DNA of 64,000 nt from Adiantum capillus-veneris (taxonomy: Eukaryota > Streptophyta > Polypodiopsida > Polypodiales > Pteridaceae): NCBI GenBank assembly GCA_014529385.2, contig CM043958.1, forward strand, positions 82,023,525 through 82,087,524, in the 5' to 3' direction. Below the pieces are notes generated by a model, which was not told where the DNA came from, did no database searches, and was given only the letters and a program-made list of their open reading frames with translations. The position numbers and the translations under genes were made by a program. Shown here piece by piece: positions 58,441-64,000 of the stretch (positions are counted from its first letter, which is position 1; each line of letters opens with the position of its first letter).

Positions 58441-59225
58441 GAAAATATCGGGCAATGGACGACCAATAAAATTCAATTAGCAGATTCATTGGTGGATCAT
58501 TTTCGACGGGGTTTTGCCACTCTTGAGGCTCCCTCAAGTGAGGTTCTGTAAGCAAGAGAGCTATTGTTGTCATATGTACATCCTATATTGACAATGAATG
58601 TAGTTACCCTTGCCAGTTTTACTGAAACTAAATTGCATAATATTTTGTTACATCTTGGTCTTTGGAAATCACCTAGATGGGATGGTCTTACGGTTGAATT
58701 TTTCCTCCGCTTTTGGGGTTCCCTTCAACAACCTCTACTTTTCATGATAAATCATGCATGGACTATGCAATCTTTGCCGCAATCGTGGAAAGAAGGACTG
58801 GTGAAATTGTTGCCCAATCAACCACTATGTGAATCCTTCTCACCTTGGCATCCTATCACGCTTATGCCAGTCATTTACAAATTGGTATAAAAAATGATAG
58901 CTACACGTATTAAAGATCATTTTTTTCTAGCATACATCCCGCTTAGTATGGATTCATCCCTCACCGACAAATTATGGATAATATTGTCAATGCTTTCATT
59001 GGAATTGAGTATGAAAAATATAATGGACAAGATGTACTTATCATGCAGGTTGATATAGAGAATGCATTTGACACTATTCATTGGGGAACTCATTGCACAA
59101 GCATGATGGATTTGGGCTTTGGGTCCAGAATATGTCGAGTGGTCTATTTTCTTTATGAGCATAGTCAATCTGTCAGAATAACTGATGGTGAGCTGACTTG
59201 TTTATGGGATCTTGGTTGATCGGTC
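58440..59225 (+). mobile_element. LINE reverse transcriptase fragment 2
   Basis: The pieces are LHNILLHLGLWKSPRWDGLT, VEFFLRFWGSLQQPLLFMIN, WKEGLVKLLPNQPLCESFSP and WHPITLMPVIYKLV. A shifted frame gives RQIMDNIVNAFIGIEYEKYN, QVDIENAFDTIHWGTHCTSM and GFGSRICRVVYFLYEHSQSV. These are the fingers and palm of an L1-like ORF2, related to the LINE at 14.4-16.3 kb (QVDIEKAFDSVQW). It ends before the YxDD motif. Confidence 0.8.
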
Positions 59226-59234
59226 ACGCAAGGT

Positions 59235-59560
59235 GTGAGACCTAGGGGTGGACAGTCATATTGATCTCCTCCCAGCCTCCCTACTTATAGCCCTTGGCTC
59301 TTGCAAGTAGGACTCCTTAACCATATGTCCTTGCCCTTGGCTCCTAGCCATACCGAGCCATTCAAACCCCTTTGGCCCTTGGTCTGACATTACTCCCCCC
59401 TTGGAGAAACGTTTTCGTCCTTGAAAACAAAAGTGATGCTATCTTCAGAAGAAGACTAATGTTTTTAGTGGCATCCTTCATGGATCTAACTGTCCATTTG
59501 ACCGGAATATGATTCAATAGGAGGTTCAATGAAATCAAGATGAGCATCTTGATTTTCCAC
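59235..59560 (-). mobile_element. Ty3/gypsy 3' end: polyprotein tail, polypurine tract and LTR start
   Basis: The minus strand reads PVKWTVRSMKDATKNISLLL, then a TTTTCAAGGACGAAAACG segment, the polypurine tract CCAAGGGGGGGAG, and TGTCAGACCAAGGG as the LTR start at ~59,390. The LTR runs to lower coordinates with TATAAGTAGGGAGG near 59,280. It is cut at the LINE boundary ~59,230. The arrangement mirrors 46,020. Confidence 0.6.
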
Positions 59561-62300
59561 ATTGTTGTCCCTTTGCAACCATCTTATATAACTGGCCAAC
59601 CTAGCATATAGGCTCCACTTAGAACTCACTTGAGTATGCTAAACAAGTTATTACAACTAAGATATATCTAAAAGAATACCTCTTCTCACTTTCCATGAAA
59701 GTAACTAGCTGACATAACTCATCTCCACTTTTTGTGAGGCAAGTGGCTCTGTAATTAACCACAACAAAATTGAATTTGACAGCCTCGATAGGCATGTTAT
59801 CTGGAGTTTGCCTAGCCTCACATGCATCTAAAGGTGCAAATTTCTAGGGTAATATTATTTTTGCATAAATTTTGAATTTTCCAGTTCTTCTTGATCAAGT
59901 GCAACTGCTCAAAATTACTTAAAAAGCATAGAAAAAGATAATACCCCTTCATGTCAGCATACAATGGAGGGAGACTAAGCAACTTCCGCAAGCTTCTTCC
60001 TACCTAATTTGATAAGCCATATGCATTATCGTGTGCTCCTAATAAAAGACATCGGTAATCTAAATGGAAAGTGGCCACACCAGAATACAATTTTAAACAG
60101 ATCTTGTGTGTTAAGCTCCGTGAGAAAATTGCCACACAACGTTTACAGACAGTCCTCCAAAATGACTGAAAAATAGGAATGACAATTCCTTTCATTATTG
60201 TTGATTAATCAATAATTTTAGGAACAACCATCTTGGTTAACCATTGTGAGTTGATCTACAAGCACCCAAACCAAGCCATCACTTCTATTGGTGATTGATA
60301 GATCTAGGATTAATCTCATAGAGATAATGCACATAGAGTGCGAAATGATTTAGAAGCTATCAATATCATGAATGTACATGCCACTCCAAATCAACCTTTG
60401 TTAAACACTAAGGCCCATAACACATAGTGTGCATGCATTTAGCAAAAAACAGATCCAAACCTGCATATCCATAACGTACTTGCCAATGCTTATGGCTAAT
60501 GTTATGCTCACGGCTCATAGGAAACGAACTAAATACTTTTCGTGTGAAAATCGTGCTAACGTATTTGGACCAAAATAGAATGTGAAAATCCATCACATCT
60601 AGGTACCAAATGAACTTGTTCATTAACAGAACATAATTGTGCTACATGTGTAAACAACCATCTGTCAAAGTTGTTTAACAATGCTTGTAACATTAATAAG
60701 TCTTACTAAGTATCGGATAAATTTTGGCCACTGAAATTGTTCCTGGTACGATGTGCTCATAAACAGATTTTACCAGCACCTAGGGACTTTTTTGCGACAC
60801 ATAATTGTAATAACAAGCGCCAGTTTCATTCCCAAAGACTCATATACTCCACATGTGGAATATGTCTCATAGAAGGATGTCTGAAAAAATGACATCCTTC
60901 AAGTACAAAAGGTGCTTGTATGTGGAGATAATTGTAAGCACTCAACAACATGAGTGAGAGGGACCCTCATAAACATCGCTCCACACTTGGCTAAACCAAA
61001 CTCCATGAGTTCCTAGACCATGTTTCTCCTCTTGTGACAACATGTGCCCAATGAAACCCTACATGTAAGTCCATAACTGCATAATGCAAAGATGTATTTC
61101 AGACACTAAGACCCAAAATACTTTGCTCCGACATGACTTTGTCATGTCTCTAAAGAGCAAGATGGATGAAATCATTCAAGATGACACCTCCTACTTAGAG
61201 AATTCAAGCAAAACATATGAAAAAATGGAATAAAACCAAATCACATGCATGCCTAAAGGCTGAACATAGCATTCACTTATCTGTAGTTACGTGCACATGA
61301 CCAAATCTCCCACTTGAAACGGCCTAGTAACACTAATTGAAAGTTTAGTGAAAATCAAGTAGTATAAACTGGTAACCTTGGGTGATGTCTTTGCAATCCA
61401 AACCCCTTGGTTAAAATCTACATTGTCAAATCCCTTGGTTAGACTCTGCATGGAAACCGCTCAAACTAGCAGTTGACGACAACTATCACAATCTACGTAT
61501 CTAAAAGTGTTTGGAATCAACTTGGAAAGTTGAACTTTTTCACTACCCCGTGGTAGATCGTGAACTTATTTCCTTGAAAGTATAACTGTGATGAGATCAT
61601 ATTGTGACTCCCAACACCTATAGAGTGATCGTATAGTATTTGGGCCATACCTCAAAATTTACCATTCCTAAAGACACAATCAATGCTGCAATTAAGCATA
61701 GATCATCTTAAAGTTGGAATCTTATTCACAATTGGACCTGGGAGGAATCATATATCTCCATGAACAGAAGAGATAAATTATCAACACCCCAAAAAAGTAG
61801 TCGTACTAAAGTTTCTTGTGTGTTCAAACAGGAGATCACCTACTTTGAGGCTCTCTTAGGCTATTCATGTTGTCCATGGGTTATTTGCTTGATAGAAAGA
61901 CCATGCCTACTTTCTATCCACATAAATCATCATCTGTAATGCCAACACCTTGTGCATAAAACCTGCCCACCGTTGTAGTCAATACAATGATCACAAGCAA
62001 CTATACCAGCCTCTCTCAACTCCTTCTAAACAGAGTAGCTGATGTTATAGCGAAAGCGTAAACCATGCTTTAGTGGAATGAGTTCACAATAGTGGCATGC
62101 CATGCATGCATATCTGAAAAATAGTGTGATAAGCCCTTCGCTTCAATGACAGTCTCCACAATGTGAGAAAATGCCATACGTGCCTTGCACAATGTATATT
62201 GGTATGGATACATCATAGTTGGCTATTTCCAACCATAATTGTGAGCTTATATCCTCTTATTGCCAAACCGGTGTGCCATTATCCTTGATCCCAAGTCAAT
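59560..62300. other. Intergenic DNA, probably decayed retroelement body
   Basis: No frame longer than ~70 codons shows a motif. A minus-strand piece near 60,050 (LGAHDNAYGLSN) might be an integrase relic continuing the Ty3 fragment at 59.2-59.6 kb, but this is weak. Confidence 0.35.
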
Positions 62301-62307
62301 CATTAAG

Positions 62308-62758
62308 AAGAGAATGGGGTCTAGGAGGGCATCTTTATTTGGCAGTTTAAGGAAGTCAAACTTTTTGTATTAGGAAAGTAATTAAAGCCCGGCTTTTCAA
62401 TTCAAACAAACAAAACGGCTAGTTTATTTGAATTCATATTTTCCCCCAAAATGGAAGTTAAAATGTAGCGGGTAAAACTATATCATGTAGCATATCTATG
62501 GAAAGAGCTCGATGGGTACATTGCAAATCTATGATCTCCGCTCGAATCGGAGATCATATATGGGAGTTATGGAAGGCCGAAAATTATAAAATTGTCCACC
62601 TCCTTTTTGGGGGGGAAAGTGAATCCTTTGACCACTCTTACACATCTCTTACACACCCACCATTCTTCCACACATGGCGAATACCTATTCGTCAAAATGT
62701 TAATCACCTCCATAAGCTCATGGCAATTAAAGAGGCCCTCCTAGACCCCATCCTCTTC
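62308..62758. mobile_element. MITE-like element with ~38-bp terminal inverted repeats
   Basis: GAAGAGAATGGGGTCTAGG at the left end matches the reverse complement of the right end, GAAGAGGATGGGGTCTAGG. The match extends inward through GAGGGC[A/C]TCTTTA for about 38 bp with roughly five mismatches. The interior (~450 bp) has no transposase frame. The target-site duplication is not clear, so the superfamily is open. Confidence 0.65.
62530..62558. repeat. Perfect 11-bp inverted repeat inside the MITE-like element
   Basis: TATGATCTCCG (62,530-62,540) and CGGAGATCATA (62,548-62,558) are exact reverse complements around the 7-base spacer CTCGAAT. Confidence 0.9.
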
Positions 62759-62769
62759 CTAATGGGATA

Positions 62770-64000
62770 GTACTGTGGCATGGAATAGAAGCCTTACTTC
62801 GCAATAAGTTTGTCAAAGCACTTTGCTTTGCACAACAAAGAAATATTATTCAAATGAAAATTGTAAGACAGAAATACAAGTAGAACACAAAATTTTCTAA
62901 CCTTGTCCCCCCTCTGAGAGCAGTTGCCTTCTCTTAAATGTGGCCCGTAGCCATGTATGCTAAGAAATTTAGAGTTGTCGCATGTACCTTGTATGCCCTC
63001 GAGGCTTGGTTCATACCGACCTCCAATAAAAAGCAGGTAGACATGTTGCCAAGTTTTCCCAAGTTTGTATTCTACTAACATATTTCAAACTTTGGAATCT
63101 TCTAAGAGAAATGCCCCAAAGTGAAGCCTTGCTTCGCATTATTAAAAAGATAAGATAGAACTGAGCGTGATTGCTATTAGTTAATAGATGCTTGGGTTAA
63201 CACACAATTGTCAAAGCAAAGAGAATGGACATTGTCGATCCTTCATAGAGGAACACCTTGTTGAATCCTGCAGCTTATTGAGAAGCATGAGATTTCTCAA
63301 TATGAAAATAGATAGCTCATGCGATTAAGCTGTCAAATTTCATTTGAACTGTCAAACTCTGTTTGACCGAAGCAACATGTGGTTGTCAAACTGGCATTGT
63401 ACAATCCTTCAAGATGGAATAAGCTTAAAACTGAAACTTAAATTTAAGGTACTTACTAATTTTTTTGTAACCTCCGCTTTTGGCATCAAAAATCATAGCA
63501 TTTTTGTGGCATGATTATGCTTTCAATGTACTTCACGGACTTATTTTGCCTGCATGCTGGCAAGCTGTAATTGCTTTGGAGTGATTATGCACCCAATGCA
63601 TATACATATATAGGAGGCCTTGCTTCTCCACTCCTCTTGATAGTACAAAGAGGACATATCAAAAGGATATTGGCTGATGTAATACACAAGTCGGTTCTTA
63701 GCATCTTTGTACAGAGCCTTGCTCCCTGGCGAAAATTGATGTACCGTGGTACATCTTAAGGCATTGTCATATTAAACAGAGAAAATTTAACCCTGGAAAT
63801 TGTCGACGTTATTGAGTATGATGCCACACTTTGAAAACTTGTCGATGACGCTTGTCGACAATGGGTTGATCATGATCGGTTTTTACTGCACCCTAACTTT
63901 GTAGCGCAACCACATGACATTGGCTAAAGCTTTTCGCATGAGCACCCTTACATGGACTGTTGCTCCCTTATAGTACAAGTCACAGGCCATCTATGACCTT
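62770..64000. other. Intergenic DNA, no gene supported
   Basis: Open frames at 62,794-63,081 (minus) and 63,571-63,759 (plus) are under 100 codons and show no motif. No repeat or transposon signature was recognised. Confidence 0.45.

Overview
The window looks like nuclear DNA of a land plant, most likely a homosporous fern. The evidence is one long intact pentatricopeptide-repeat (PPR) gene with the near-identical L-S-P cycles common in ferns, a multi-exon gene family that I associate with ferns, and a sequence dominated by decayed LTR retrotransposons, LINE remnants and microsatellites. Species is not determinable from the sequence alone. No CRISPR array, rRNA gene or convincing functional tRNA gene was seen.

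Layout. 1-2.4 kb: AT-rich DNA, an LTR-like promoter segment and a 124-bp CT microsatellite. 2.65-5.63 kb (+): a decayed RING-like/coiled-coil gene whose splice sites survive, then an FCP1-like HAD-phosphatase gene interrupted by one in-frame TAG. 5.9-6.9 kb: GA/TG microsatellites mixed with a 22-bp minisatellite, between convergent genes. 6.9-11.8 kb (-): a four-exon gene of unknown function carrying SDG...QFK and SGHGKG...DG...IKR motifs. Its first exon is tandemly duplicated (254 bp) and its first intron is mostly a 173/174-bp satellite. 12-17.3 kb: weak coding remnants and a LINE on the minus strand. 17.7-26.5 kb (+): a nearly complete but dead Ty3/gypsy element with ~1.6-kb LTRs, next to a Pro/Gln-rich reading frame. 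26.9-32.3 kb (-): three partial Ty1/copia bodies head to tail. 34.4-38.0 kb (+): a second Ty3 element with a very short LTR and a deletion joining reverse transcriptase to the LTR end. 39.06-39.3 kb: a tRNA-headed SINE. 39.59-41.8 kb (+): the PPR gene, the best intact gene here. 42-64 kb: mostly intergenic DNA with Ty3 fragments (45.6-46.5, 48.3-49.4, 55.5-57.2 and 59.2-59.6 kb), LINE fragments (47.0-47.7 and 57.6-59.2 kb), a pyrimidine-only minisatellite (50.15-50.77 kb) and a MITE-like inverted-repeat element (62.3-62.76 kb).

How it fits together. Only the PPR gene (probably organelle RNA processing) reads as an uninterrupted full-length gene. The other host-like genes each carry one or a few lesions, consistent with recently inactivated members of multigene families. 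Two themes recur. Short tandem doublets (units of 35, 74, 83, 103, ~123, 150, 184 and 254 bp) occur across the window. An ACCGGTATG core is reused in three unrelated repeat arrays. Coding calls come from reading frames, motifs and splice-site inspection only; no database search was possible.
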